Source: Bradyrhizobium sp. Ghvi (GTDB lineage: Bacteria > Pseudomonadota > Alphaproteobacteria > Rhizobiales > Xanthobacteraceae). From it: a stretch of 64,000 nucleotides of DNA. This document shows positions 28,822 through 37,853 of this stretch, piece by piece. Both the position numbers and the translations under genes were made by a program. The stretch's first letter is position 1; every line of letters begins with the position of its first letter. The notes beneath the pieces were generated by a model. The model did not search any database. It had not been told where the DNA came from and saw only the letters and a list, made by a program, of their open reading frames with translations. The stretch lies in contig NZ_FOVU01000001.1 of the NCBI RefSeq assembly GCF_900115265.1, positions 841,001 through 905,000 of the forward strand, written 5' to 3'.

Positions 28822-30132
28822 ATGACCGAGACCTCAGCTTCCGACTTCCGTCCGTCGCAACGACACATCCGCCTGGATACGATCCTGCGGCTGCGCTGGC
28901 TCGCGGTGCTGGGCCAGTTGGCTGCGATCTTCGTCGTGGCGCAGGGGCTCGAGTTCGAGGTCGAGATCGTGCCCTGCGTCAGCATCATCGGCGTCTCGGC
29001 CGTGCTCAACCTGGTGCTCCAGACCGCGGTGAACCCGATGCGGCGGCTGGAGCCGATCCAGGCGGCGGGACTGCTGGCGCTGAACATCGTGGAACTGGCC
29101 GGGCTGCTGTTCTTTACCGGCGGACTGCAGAATCCGTTCTCGTTCCTGTTCCTGGCGCCGGTCCTGATCTCGGCGACCGCTTTGCCGGCGCGGCTGACCT
29201 TCGGCCTTGGCATCCTGGCCGTGGCCTGCGCCTCGATCCTGTTCTTCTTTCATTTCCCGCTGCCATGGGATGCGGAAGATCCCGTGGTGCTGCCACCGAT
29301 CTATCTCGTCGGCGTCTGGCTTTCGATCGTGCTCGCGATCGGCGTCACCAGCCTCTATTCATTTCAGGTGACCGAGGAGGCACGCAAGCTCGCCGACGCG
29401 CTGGCCGCGACCGAGCTCGTGCTGACGCGCGAGCAGCATCTGACCCAGATCGACGGCCTCGCCGCCGCTGCTGCGCACGAGCTCGGCACGCCGCTCGCGA
29501 CCATCTTCCTGATCGCACGCGAGCTGGAGAAGACGGTGAAGGACCCGAGCTTCGCCGGCGACCTCAAGACCTTGCGAGAACAGACGCAGCGCTGCCGCGA
29601 TATCTTGAGCAAGATCACCCAGCTCTCCTCGACCGGCGCGCCATTCGACCGCATGAAATTGTCCGAGCTGATCGAGGAGGTGGTGGCGCCACACCGCGAT
29701 TTCGGCGTCGACATCAAGGTGCGGATCGCGGTGGCAGCCTCAACCGAGCCGGTCGGATCGCGCAATCCGGCGGTGCTCTACGGCGTCGGCAACATCGTCG
29801 AGAATGCCGTCGATTTCGCGCGCACCACGGTGGAGGTGAACGCATGGTGGAACAACGAAACCATCGAGATCGTGATCTCCGACGACGGCCCCGGCATACC
29901 GCCCGACCTCATGAAACGGATCGGCGAGCCTTATCTGTCGCGGCGGCGTTCCCAGGACGCCGGCGGCGGCCTGGGGCTTGGCGTGTTCATCGCCCGTACG
30001 CTGTTAGAGCGCACCGGAGCCAAGGTCTCGTTTACCAACAGGACCTTTCCGGAACACGGCGCGGTGGTGCAGATCGCATGGCCGCGCGAGCGATTTGAGG
30101 CTATCGAGAGCCTCGAGGAAACAATAGGATAG
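28822..30132 (+). CDS. regS: Redox-responsive sensor histidine kinase RegS (RegB/PrrB/ActS family)
   Basis: Membrane sensor of the global redox two-component system. It has 436 residues: six N-terminal membrane helices, then a kinase core. The ubiquinone-binding stretch GGLQNPFSFLFLAPV, diagnostic of RegB, lies in the membrane part near residue 105. The H-box is AAAHELGTPLATI near 220. The redox-active Cys of the family is in EQTQRCRDIL near 260. The N, G1 and G2 boxes (NIVENAVDFA, ISDDGPGIP, GGGLGLGVFIARTLL) are intact. The ATG at 28822 is preferred over a GTG at 28771. Adjacent regR is the cognate regulator. Confidence 0.93.
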   Translation: MTETSASDFRPSQRHIRLDTILRLRWLAVLGQLAAIFVVAQGLEFEVEIVPCVSIIGVSAVLNLVLQTAVNPMRRLEPIQAAGLLALNIVELAGLLFFTGGLQNPFSFLFLAPVLISATALPARLTFGLGILAVACASILFFFHFPLPWDAEDPVVLPPIYLVGVWLSIVLAIGVTSLYSFQVTEEARKLADALAATELVLTREQHLTQIDGLAAAAAHELGTPLATIFLIARELEKTVKDPSFAGDLKTLREQTQRCRDILSKITQLSSTGAPFDRMKLSELIEEVVAPHRDFGVDIKVRIAVAASTEPVGSRNPAVLYGVGNIVENAVDFARTTVEVNAWWNNETIEIVISDDGPGIPPDLMKRIGEPYLSRRRSQDAGGGLGLGVFIARTLLERTGAKVSFTNRTFPEHGAVVQIAWPRERFEAIESLEETIG

Positions 30133-30234
30133 GCGCGACCTTGCGTCGCACGTGAGGCCCGATCGACTATTGGCGGCCTTGGCACCACCAGATTGCGACG
30201 CCATATGTAGATGTGCAGGAGAGAGGACAAAACC

Positions 30235-30789
30235 TTGAACGCCATCGCTGAACTGAACGAACAGACCGACCGCTCGCTTCTCATCGTGGAAGACGACAAG
30301 CCGTTCCTGGAGCGCCTGTCGCGCGCCATGGAGACACGCGGCTTCGCGGTGACGTCATGTGACACGGTTTCGGATGGCCTTGCGCAAATCGGCAAAGCCG
30401 CGCCCGCTTTCGCCGTGGTCGATCTCAGACTCGGTGACGGCAACGGTCTCGACGTGGTCTCCGCGCTGAAGAAGAAGCGCCCCGAAGCCCGCGCCATCGT
30501 GCTCACCGGCTATGGCAATATCGCCACCGCCGTCACCGCGGTGAAGATGGGCGCGATCGATTATCTCTCGAAGCCTGCGGATGCCGACGACGTCGTCGCC
30601 GCGCTGCTCTCGACCAACGCTGAAAAATCCGAGCTGCCGGCGAACCCGATGTCCGCCGACCGCGTGCGCTGGGAACACATCCAGCGCATCTACGAGATGT
30701 GCAACCGCAACGTCTCGGAAACGGCGCGAAGGCTGAACATGCACCGCCGTACGCTGCAGCGGATCCTGGCCAAGCGCGCGCCGAGGTAA
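30235..30789 (+). CDS. regR: Redox response regulator RegR (RegA/PrrA/ActR family)
   Basis: DNA-binding partner of RegS, 184 residues. The receiver domain has the acidic pocket VEDD and the phosphorylatable Asp in VVDLRLGDGNGLDV. The C-terminal Fis-type helix-turn-helix is MCNRNVSETARRLNMHRRTL, nearly invariant in the RegA family. TTG at 30235 has GGAGAGAGGA upstream and gives the start MNAIAELNE; an ATG at 30211 in the same frame would add eight codons but lies in front of that ribosome-binding site. About 100 bp separate it from regS. In relatives it controls fixation, respiration and carbon fixation genes. Confidence 0.93.
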   Translation: MNAIAELNEQTDRSLLIVEDDKPFLERLSRAMETRGFAVTSCDTVSDGLAQIGKAAPAFAVVDLRLGDGNGLDVVSALKKKRPEARAIVLTGYGNIATAVTAVKMGAIDYLSKPADADDVVAALLSTNAEKSELPANPMSADRVRWEHIQRIYEMCNRNVSETARRLNMHRRTLQRILAKRAPR

Positions 30790-30797
30790 ACGGGCTC

Positions 30798-30913
30798 GTA
30801 GGGTGGGTTAGCCCTGCGGATTGCGCGAAGCGCAAACCGCTTGGCGTAACCCACCACTGTCTAGCGCCGCGGCTGCAGAAGAGGTGGGTTACGCCTTCGG
30901 CTAACCATCCTAC
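30798..30913. repeat. Intergenic palindromic repeat, family A
   Basis: Second copy of the GTAGGGTGGGTTAGCC element, with a slightly degenerate right arm (GGCTAACCATCCTAC), lying between the convergent regR and mmcB genes. Confidence 0.85.
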
Positions 30914-30921
30914 GCAGAAAG

Positions 30922-31410
30922 CTACTCCCAAAAATCCGCGTGCCCTTGCGGATCAACCAGGCGGTTGATGCGCAGCGCTGCGGCCATCGCAAACCGCACC
31001 GTCATCTGCTTGCGGGTCGCTGCAGCGATCTTGTGCTCGGGCGCCTCGCAATGCATGTGCGCACCATAGGCATCGGCGATGATCAGGCCGGTATCTTCAG
31101 GAAAGATCTCGCACGGCAGGTCCTGCGTGAAGGCGAAGAACAGCCGGTCGCAATGGGCGCGGTATTCGTGCCATTTCTGGTCAGCGCGCAAATCTTCCAC
31201 CGATGATTTGATCTCCACGATCCAGATTTCACCGCGCTCGTTCAACGCCACGAGATCGGCACGCCGGCCCGACGGCAGCGGCAATTCGCTGATGCAGGAA
31301 AAGCCGAGTGAACGCAACAGCCGCGCCGTGCCGCGCGCGACCGCGAGCGCTGTTTCCGATTGGCGGCGATCGGGTGGCGGAACGACGGTGATGCGGGCGG
31401 TGTTGTCCAT
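30922..31410 (-). CDS. mmcB: MmcB-family DNA repair protein
   Basis: A 162-residue protein of the alphaproteobacterial MmcB family with a PD-(D/E)XK nuclease-like core: RRADLVALNERGEIWIVEIKSS carries the D...ExK residues. A Cys-containing stretch (DLPCEIFPEDTGLIIADAYGA) follows. In Caulobacter, MmcB acts in resistance to mitomycin C. This gene stands alone between palindromic repeat A and the TreS-like gene, divergent from the latter. Confidence 0.85.
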   Translation of the reverse strand: MDNTARITVVPPPDRRQSETALAVARGTARLLRSLGFSCISELPLPSGRRADLVALNERGEIWIVEIKSSVEDLRADQKWHEYRAHCDRLFFAFTQDLPCEIFPEDTGLIIADAYGAHMHCEAPEHKIAAATRKQMTVRFAMAAALRINRLVDPQGHADFWE

Positions 31411-31540
31411 GTCAGGAGATTAGCCGATTCCATCCCCGCTGTCGTCCGGGCGAAAGCGGCGGGATGCGGAACCTCTCGTTCCCCAATCACTTATCACGCA
31501 GCCGCCGCTACCCTCGGCGGGAGCATCGAGGCCGCGGAGC

Positions 31541-33217
31541 ATGATCGACGATCTCTGGTACAAGAACGCCATCATCTATTGCCTGTCGGTCGGCACCTAT
31601 ATGGATGCCAATGGCGACGGTATCGGCGACTTCAAGGGACTGTTGCGGCGGCTCGACTACCTGCACGGTCTCGGCATCACCACGATCTGGCTGATGCCGT
31701 TCCAGACCTCGCCGGGCCGCGACGACGGTTACGACGTCGCCGATTACTACAGCGTCGATGCCCGTTACGGCACCCTCGGCGATTTCGTCGAGTTCACCCA
31801 TGGCTGCAAGCAGCGCGGCATCCGCGTCATCATCGACCTCGTCGTCAACCACACCTCCGATCAGCATCACTGGTTCAAGGAGGCTCGCCGCGACAAGAAC
31901 TCACCCTATCGCGACTGGTATGTCTGGTCCGACAAGAAGCCCGCTAACGCCAACAAGGGCATGGTTTTTCCCGGCGTTCAGAAATCGACCTGGACGCGCG
32001 ACAAGGAAGCCGGCGCGTACTACTTCCATCGCTTCTACGATTTCCAGCCCGATCTCAACACCTCGAATCCGCTTGTTCAGGCGGAGATCCTGAAGATCAT
32101 GGGCTTCTGGATCCAGCTTGGCGTATCAGGCTTCCGCATGGATGCGGTGCCCTTCGTGATCGCGACCAAGGGCGCGAAGGTGAGAAAGCCCGTCGAGCAA
32201 TACGACATGCTGCGCACCTTCCGCGAATTCCTGCAATGGCGGGAGGGCGATGCCATCATCCTGGCCGAAGCCAACGTGCTGCCGGATACCGACCTTGAAT
32301 ATTTCGGCCGCGATGCCGACCGCATGCACATGATGTTCAACTTCCAGGTCAATCAGCACCTGTTCTATGCGCTGGCGTCGAGCGACTCGCGCCCGCTGGC
32401 GAAGGCGCTGAAAGCAACCAAGCCACGCCCGGCGTCGGCGCAATGGGGCCTGTTCCTGCGCAATCATGACGAGCTGGATCTCGGACGGCTGACCAAGGCG
32501 CAGCGCGAGACGGTGTTCAAATGCTTCGGTCCCGACAAGGACATGCAACTCTACGATCGCGGCATCCGGCGCCGTCTTGCGCCGATGCTGGGCGGCGACC
32601 GCAGGCGACTCGAGCTCGCCTACAGCCTGATGTGCACGCTGCCGGGAACGCCTGTGATCCGCTATGGCGACGAGATCGCGATGGGCGACGATCTCTCGCT
32701 GCCCGAACGCAATTGCGCGCGGACGCCGATGCAATGGTCGACCGAGCCGCATGGCGGCTTCACCAAGAGCAACAGGCCCGCGATTCCGGTCATTGACGAG
32801 GGGCCCTACGGCTATCCGCACGTCAACGTCGCCAAGCAGCGGCGCGATCCCAATTCGATGCTGAACTGGACCGAACGCATCATCCGCATGCGCAAGGAGG
32901 TGCCGGAGGTCGGCTGGGGCGATTTCACCGTGATCCCGACGCGCGATCCTGCCGTGTTCATCATCCGCTATGACTGGCGCAACAATTCGGTGCTGTTCCT
33001 GCATAATCTCAACGAGAAGCCGCGCGAGATCGCGTTCTCCGCGGGTTTGCCGGGCGAAGCCGGAAAACACCTGATCAATCTGCTTGCAGAGGACCACAGC
33101 CACGCCGACAAGCGCGGCCTGCACCGCGTCGTGCTGGAGCCATATGGCTATCGCTGGTACCGCGTCGGCGGGCTGGATTATCTGCTGAAGCGGAGTGATG
33201 TGAATGGGGCGAAGTGA
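31541..33217 (+). CDS. GH13 alpha-amylase-family enzyme, trehalose synthase-like
   Basis: A 558-residue GH13 protein. The catalytic residues are visible: nucleophile Asp in SGFRMDAVPF near residue 203, acid/base Glu in IILAEANVLPD near 242, and transition-state Asp in FLRNHDELDLG near 307. The N terminus (WYKNAIIYCLSVGTYMDANG, GIGDFKGL) and the NHTSDQHHWF block are most like maltose alpha-D-glucosyltransferase (TreS), which interconverts maltose and trehalose. It lacks the fused maltokinase seen in some TreS proteins. It is convergent with a second GH13 gene; together they suggest trehalose or maltose handling. Confidence 0.85.
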   Translation: MIDDLWYKNAIIYCLSVGTYMDANGDGIGDFKGLLRRLDYLHGLGITTIWLMPFQTSPGRDDGYDVADYYSVDARYGTLGDFVEFTHGCKQRGIRVIIDLVVNHTSDQHHWFKEARRDKNSPYRDWYVWSDKKPANANKGMVFPGVQKSTWTRDKEAGAYYFHRFYDFQPDLNTSNPLVQAEILKIMGFWIQLGVSGFRMDAVPFVIATKGAKVRKPVEQYDMLRTFREFLQWREGDAIILAEANVLPDTDLEYFGRDADRMHMMFNFQVNQHLFYALASSDSRPLAKALKATKPRPASAQWGLFLRNHDELDLGRLTKAQRETVFKCFGPDKDMQLYDRGIRRRLAPMLGGDRRRLELAYSLMCTLPGTPVIRYGDEIAMGDDLSLPERNCARTPMQWSTEPHGGFTKSNRPAIPVIDEGPYGYPHVNVAKQRRDPNSMLNWTERIIRMRKEVPEVGWGDFTVIPTRDPAVFIIRYDWRNNSVLFLHNLNEKPREIAFSAGLPGEAGKHLINLLAEDHSHADKRGLHRVVLEPYGYRWYRVGGLDYLLKRSDVNGAK

Positions 33218-33250
33218 GGGGGGAAGAAGCCGGACCAGGTGTAGCGCGCC

Positions 33251-33290
33251 GTCATTCCAGGGCGCGCCACTTCGCGCGGCCGGGGATGAC
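33251..33290. repeat. Intergenic palindromic repeat, family B (short form)
   Basis: GTCATTCCAGGGCGCGCC ... GCGGCCGGGGATGAC between the two convergent GH13 genes. Confidence 0.65.
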
Positions 33291-33323
33291 GGTCCGAGAA
33301 TACGATGACGCTTTACCCCCCAC

Positions 33324-34922
33324 TCAGCTCGGCGGCATCACCACCACGCCCTCGTTGCCGCGCAGATCCAGCACGCCCTCCAGCCGCTCCCCCTCGCGGT
33401 CCAGGAATGTCGACAGCAGGATCTCGCTGCCGAAGCGGATCGCGCTGGTGGTGACGGCGATCGGATCAGGACCGAGATTGAGCGCGACGATGACCGCCCT
33501 GCCCTCCGCCTCGCGACGATAAATCAGCAGATCGCCCTGTGCCGCGATCGGATCATAGTCGCCCGAGACCAGCGGCGGACAGGTTTTGCGCAACGCGATC
33601 AGGCGCTTGTAGAGGCTCAGGATCGAGCGCGCGTCGGCGTCGAGATTGACGACGTTCTCGCGAACATGGTCTTCCGGCAGCGGCAGCCACGGCTTGGTCT
33701 CGGAGAAGCCGGAAAAATCGGACGAATCCCACTGCATCGGCGTGCGACAGCCGTCGCGACCGACCCCGATGCCGGGCACGTTCTTCTCGAAGGGATCGCG
33801 CACATCCTCCGGCGCGATCGCGAGCTGATGCATGCCGATCTCGTCGCCGTAATAGAGCGTCGGGGTGCCGCGCAGGGTCAGCAGCAACATGGCGGCGACG
33901 CGGGCCTGCTCGGGTCCGACGCGGCTGGCCACGCGCGGGCGATCATGATTGCCGAGCACCCAGTTCGGCCAGGCGCCCCTGGGGAGTGCCTTCTCGTAAT
34001 CCTCGATGATCTTCTCGATCGAGCGCGCGCTCCAGAAGGTCGAGAGCAGCGCGAAATTGAACGGCATCTGTGCGCCGGTGAGATCGTTGCCGTAATAGGC
34101 CATGAGACGGTGCAGCGGCAGATAGATCTCACCGATCAGGACGCGTGCATCGTACGAATCCGTGACGCGCCGCATCTCGGCGATGACATCGTGCACTTCG
34201 GGCTGGTCGGTGGAATATTGGGTGAGGATCTTTTCGTTCGGCGGTCGGCCCTCGACATATCGCGGGTTCGGCGGGTTGTCGCGAAATCCGGCGTCCTTGA
34301 TCAGGTGCCAGATCACGTCGACGCGAAAGCCGTCGACGCCCTTCTCCAGCCAGAACCGCATTACGTCGTAGATCGCGGTGCGAACTTGCGGATTGCGCCA
34401 GTTGAGGTCCGGCTGCTGCGCGAGGAAGGCGTGATAGTAGTACTGCCCCGTGGTCTCGTCGAAAGCCCACGCACTGCCGCCAAATTCGGACAGCCAGTTG
34501 TTCGGCACGCCGCCGTCGGGGGCGGGATCGCGCCAGATGTACCAGTCGCGCTTGGGATTGTCGCGCGAGGCGCGGCTCTCGACAAACCAGGGATGCTGAT
34601 CGGAGGTGTGGTTCGGGACGAGATCGAGGATCAGCTTCAATCCGGCCTCATGCGCAGCCGCCAGCAGCGCATCGAAATCCGCCATCGTGCCGAACAGCGG
34701 ATCAACGCCGGTGTAGTCGGAGATGTCATAGCCGAAATCGGCCATCGGCGAGGGGAAGATCGGTGACAGCCAGATCGCGTCGACGCCGAGCGACTTCACA
34801 TAGGGCAGCCGCCTGAGGATGCCGGCGAGATCGCCGACGCCATCGCCGTTCGAGTCCTGAAAGGAGCGTGGATAGATCTGGTAGAAGATTCCGTCGCGCC
34901 ACCAGTTTTCGCCCTGAGCCAT
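33324..34922 (-). CDS. GH13 oligosaccharide hydrolase (alpha-glucosidase type)
   Basis: A 532-residue GH13 enzyme with WWRDGIFYQIYPRSFQDSNG at the start. The nucleophile Asp is in DGFRVDVIWH, the acid/base Glu is in RVLIGEIYLPLH, and the third Asp is in VLGNHDRPR. QIYPRSFxDSNGDGxGDLxG is the standard signature of oligo-1,6-glucosidase and alpha-glucosidase. The frame extends to 35084, but the ATG at 34922 starts the recognised N terminus. There is no signal peptide, so the enzyme is cytoplasmic, probably splitting maltose- or sucrose-like sugars. Exact specificity is not readable. Confidence 0.9.
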   Translation of the reverse strand: MAQGENWWRDGIFYQIYPRSFQDSNGDGVGDLAGILRRLPYVKSLGVDAIWLSPIFPSPMADFGYDISDYTGVDPLFGTMADFDALLAAAHEAGLKLILDLVPNHTSDQHPWFVESRASRDNPKRDWYIWRDPAPDGGVPNNWLSEFGGSAWAFDETTGQYYYHAFLAQQPDLNWRNPQVRTAIYDVMRFWLEKGVDGFRVDVIWHLIKDAGFRDNPPNPRYVEGRPPNEKILTQYSTDQPEVHDVIAEMRRVTDSYDARVLIGEIYLPLHRLMAYYGNDLTGAQMPFNFALLSTFWSARSIEKIIEDYEKALPRGAWPNWVLGNHDRPRVASRVGPEQARVAAMLLLTLRGTPTLYYGDEIGMHQLAIAPEDVRDPFEKNVPGIGVGRDGCRTPMQWDSSDFSGFSETKPWLPLPEDHVRENVVNLDADARSILSLYKRLIALRKTCPPLVSGDYDPIAAQGDLLIYRREAEGRAVIVALNLGPDPIAVTTSAIRFGSEILLSTFLDREGERLEGVLDLRGNEGVVVMPPS

Positions 34923-35082
34923 GTCGGATACCTTCCAAAGACTGCCTCTCGCGCGGGAGAACGCAGAAGCATCGCCCCGGTTCAGATTGGCGAGCCAATT
35001 GGGACGGCCGTGTGACCTGTTCCCCGACCCTTCGCATGAATCTTTTGCTTGGCGACATGGCAAAAATCGGCATTGTGGCGCC

Positions 35083-35751
35083 ATGACCGAGCAAAATGAA
35101 ACTCAATCCAAGGCCGGCGCGATCATCGTCCCCGTGACGCTGTTCGAGCAGAACTGCACCATCATCTGGGACGAGCCTTCGAAAAAGGCCGTGGTGATCG
35201 ATCCCGGCGGCGACGTGCCGAAGATCCTGGAAGCCATCAAGCAGACCGGCGTCACCGTGGAGAAGATCTGGCTGACGCACGGCCATATCGACCATGTCGG
35301 CGGCGCCGCCGATTTGCGCGACGCGCTGAAGGTGCCGATCGAGGGCCCGCATCTCGCCGACAAATTCCTGCTCGACAATGTCGTGGAGAGTGGCGCGCGC
35401 TTCGGCATGACGGGGGTGCGCAATTTCGCACCGGACCGCTGGCTCGACGAAGGCGACACCGTGTCGATCGGCGGATTGACCTTCGACATCCTGCACTGTC
35501 CCGGTCACTCGCCGGGCAGCGTGGTGTTCTTCAACGGGGATTTGCGATTCGCCCATGTCGGCGACGTCTTGTTCGCCGGCTCGGTCGGGCGCACCGATCT
35601 GCCCGGCGGCAGTCACGCCACGCTGATCAACTCGATCAAGACCAAGCTGCTGCCGCTCGGCGACGACGTCGGCTTCATCTGCGGCCACGGCGCCGGCTCG
35701 AGCATCGGCCAGGAGCGGATGACCAATCCGTTCATCACCGGCGAGGTGTAG
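35083..35751 (+). CDS. Metallo-beta-lactamase-fold hydrolase (glyoxalase II-like)
   Basis: A 222-residue cytoplasmic hydrolase with the dinuclear metal motif THGHIDHVGGA (HxHxDH) near residue 65, a third His in CPGHSPGSVVF, an Asp in HVGDVLFAG, and a final His in ICGHGAGSS. The short length and the GRTDLPGGSHATL stretch fit the YcbL/type II glyoxalase-like subgroup. The ATG at 35083 is chosen over the longer frame from 34921, which would run into the divergent GH13 start region. It ends 3 bp before the convergent HxlR stop. Confidence 0.88.
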   Translation: MTEQNETQSKAGAIIVPVTLFEQNCTIIWDEPSKKAVVIDPGGDVPKILEAIKQTGVTVEKIWLTHGHIDHVGGAADLRDALKVPIEGPHLADKFLLDNVVESGARFGMTGVRNFAPDRWLDEGDTVSIGGLTFDILHCPGHSPGSVVFFNGDLRFAHVGDVLFAGSVGRTDLPGGSHATLINSIKTKLLPLGDDVGFICGHGAGSSIGQERMTNPFITGEV

Positions 35752-35754
35752 GGT

Positions 35755-36120
35755 TTACTCGGCGGCGTCCGCCAGCGCCGCCGCTTCGCCGAGATTGCGC
35801 TCGCCCCATTCACGGATCGCGGCGATGACCGGCACGAAGCTCTTGCCTTTGCGGGTCAGGCGGTACTCGACCTTGGGCGGCACCTCGCCAAAATCCTTGC
35901 GATCGATCAGACCGCTCGCGGTCAGCGCCTTCAACTCGCGGCTGAGCACCCGCGGGGTGATCGCGGCGCTGCCGGATGCGCCGCGCAAGAGGCCGCTGCG
36001 GATTTCGCCATAGCGGCGCGGGCCGTCCTTCAAATCCCAAACGATGCGCAGCTTGTACTTGCCGCTGATCATCTTCTGGAACGCTGTGACCGGGCAGGCT
36101 CGTGCGGACGCTTTTGCCAT
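35755..36120 (-). CDS. HxlR-family transcriptional regulator
   Basis: A 121-residue winged-helix regulator. The family signature is CPVTAFQKMISGKYKLRIVWDL (given in part), with the N-terminal Cys that can act as a redox or aldehyde sensor. It also has RYGEIR, ITPRVLSRELKALTASGLI and the VEYRLTRKG wing. The frame is open to 36738, but the rest is antisense to the next gene and has no HxlR character. It is divergent from the small gene at 36250 with about 130 bp between them, the classic arrangement for a regulator and its target. Confidence 0.92.
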   Translation of the reverse strand: MAKASARACPVTAFQKMISGKYKLRIVWDLKDGPRRYGEIRSGLLRGASGSAAITPRVLSRELKALTASGLIDRKDFGEVPPKVEYRLTRKGKSFVPVIAAIREWGERNLGEAAALADAAE

Positions 36121-36249
36121 GTCGTTTCCTCCGAAGAAAATAAGGATAGGAGCGACGCCGAAGAAGTCCATACTATCAATTTTGTCCGTACTTGCAGGAC
36201 GGCACACAAGCCGCAGATGATGGTGCACATGACGAACAGGGAGCGTCAC

Positions 36250-36552
36250 ATGAAGCACTTCATGATCAAGTACCAATTCAGGAACGGCACGACGGAAGAG
36301 TGGCACCGCGAGATCGGCCGCTTCATCAAGGCGATCGACGCCGATCCGGAGCTGAAGGGACGGATCGGCTATCGCGTCCTGAAGAACCGCGACGACAACA
36401 ACTATTTCCACCTCGCCAGCGTGGCCGACGAGGACGCGCAGAAGACGCTGCAATCGCGCGACTTCTTCAAGCACTATTCCGCGATGACGCGACAGGTCTC
36501 CGGCGGCGAGGTCACGGCGACGCCGATCGAGATGATCGACGCGACGGCTTAA
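36250..36552 (+). CDS. Small protein with a dimeric alpha/beta-barrel look; possible HxlR target
   Basis: A 100-residue protein (MKHFMIKYQFRNGTTEEWHR...) with the betaalphabetabetaalphabeta layout of antibiotic-biosynthesis-monooxygenase-like domains. No specific family is recognised. GGGAG lies eight bases upstream of the ATG at 36250; upstream in-frame ATGs at 36217 and 36229 have no such site. It is divergent from the HxlR gene, which suggests control by that regulator. The function is not assigned. Confidence 0.7.
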   Translation: MKHFMIKYQFRNGTTEEWHREIGRFIKAIDADPELKGRIGYRVLKNRDDNNYFHLASVADEDAQKTLQSRDFFKHYSAMTRQVSGGEVTATPIEMIDATA

Positions 36553-36554
36553 AC

Positions 36555-37739
36555 CTACTTCATCAAGCCCGCGGCGGTCAGCGCGCGGGTGATGATCTGG
36601 CCGAGATCGAAGCCGCGAGGCTGGTCGCGCTTCGGCTCGGCCTCTTCTTCCGCGACCTTCGCCCGGATCGTGCGGGCGAGATGCGGCGCGGGTGAACGTG
36701 CTGGTTTGGCCTGCGCCTTCTTCGCATCCGGAATCCATCCGGTGAGGCCGAAGAACTTCGCGATGTGGTAGGACGACGAAATGCCGGCCTCGATCAGGAA
36801 TGCGCCTTCGACGCCATAGCGCTGGTCATTGTCGGCAAGTCCAAGCGGCGTGCCGTGGGCCATGCCCGTGATGGCGTAGGATTCGACCAGCGTCTCGCCG
36901 TCCTTGTTCCACCAGGCCTGGCGCGGATAGCCGTCGACGTTGGTCTCGGCCATCGGCGTCGCCGGCAGATCGTGCAGATCGAGCCATTGCTTGACGATCT
37001 CATTGGCGTTGCCGGGATTGACGGTGCGATCGGCGCTGCCGTGCCACACCGAAATCTTCGGCCAGGGCCCGCGATGGTTGGAGGCCCGCCGCACGAAATC
37101 GCCGAGCTCGCGCTCGGGCCTTTCAGGGGAATGGAACATGCCGTCCAGCGCTTCGCGCAGGTTCGAGGCGATGCCGTAGGGCAATCCGGCGATCACCGCA
37201 CCGGCCGCGAACACTTCAGGATAGGTCGCGAGCATCACCGAGGTCATGCCGCCGCCGGCAGAGAGGCCGGTGATGAAGACACGCCTGGGATCGATGCGAT
37301 GCGCCCTGGCCATATGGGCGACCATCTCGCGGATCGATCGCGCCTCGCCGCTATCGCGCGCGGTGTCCTCGGGGTTGAACCAGTTGAAGCAGGTATTGGC
37401 ATTGTTGATGCGCTGCTGCTCGGGCATGACGAGCGCAAAGCCGTAGTGACGCGCCAGTGTCGACCAGCCCGCACCGAGATCGTAACTTGCTGCGGTCTGG
37501 CCGCAACCATGCAGCACGACAACGAGCGCGTGCGGCTTCTGCAGTTGCGCCGGCACGAACGCGAACATGCGCAAGGCGCCGGGATTGTCGCCGAAGCCGG
37601 TGATCTCCTGCAGCGGACTGGAGGCCCCGGCGCTCGTGCCGAAATCGGGCAGGCGCAGGCCGTCCAGCCTTGGCAGACGTCTCAAGAGATCGACATTACG
37701 GGCAAGCGACACGGCAAATTCCTGGTGGGCAGCTTTCAA
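36555..37739 (-). CDS. PHB-depolymerase-family esterase (LpqC/feruloyl-esterase-like)
   Basis: A 394-residue alpha/beta-hydrolase of the esterase_phb family. The oxyanion region is LVVVLHGCGQTAASYDLG, and the nucleophile Ser is in FITGLSAGGGMTSVML. The catalytic His is probably in GMAHGTPLG, and a Cys-containing NTCFNWFNPEDTARDSGEA block is typical. There is no N-terminal signal peptide, although most members are secreted. A C-terminal Ala/Lys/Pro-rich tail of about 60 residues resembles phasin-binding or granule-associated extensions only loosely. It stops 2 bp after the convergent gene at 36552. Substrate is open: PHB oligomers or aryl esters. Confidence 0.85.
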   Translation of the reverse strand: MKAAHQEFAVSLARNVDLLRRLPRLDGLRLPDFGTSAGASSPLQEITGFGDNPGALRMFAFVPAQLQKPHALVVVLHGCGQTAASYDLGAGWSTLARHYGFALVMPEQQRINNANTCFNWFNPEDTARDSGEARSIREMVAHMARAHRIDPRRVFITGLSAGGGMTSVMLATYPEVFAAGAVIAGLPYGIASNLREALDGMFHSPERPERELGDFVRRASNHRGPWPKISVWHGSADRTVNPGNANEIVKQWLDLHDLPATPMAETNVDGYPRQAWWNKDGETLVESYAITGMAHGTPLGLADNDQRYGVEGAFLIEAGISSSYHIAKFFGLTGWIPDAKKAQAKPARSPAPHLARTIRAKVAEEEAEPKRDQPRGFDLGQIITRALTAAGLMK

Positions 37740-37805
37740 CGTTTACCCAGACCAGATAGTTGCTGCAGTGCAAATTGAAAAGACCGTGTGCTGCCAATCA
37801 CCTCG

Positions 37806-37834
37806 AAAACGGGCGGATTCCCGCAGGAATCCGC
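37806..37834 (-). terminator. Intrinsic terminator of the MFS gene at 37854
   Basis: Perfect 9-bp stem GCGGATTCC / GGAATCCGC with a 4-base loop. On the minus strand it is followed by CCGTTTTCG and lies about 20 bp after the MFS stop. Confidence 0.75.
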
Positions 37835-37853
37835 ACGTATTAACCGCACTGCC

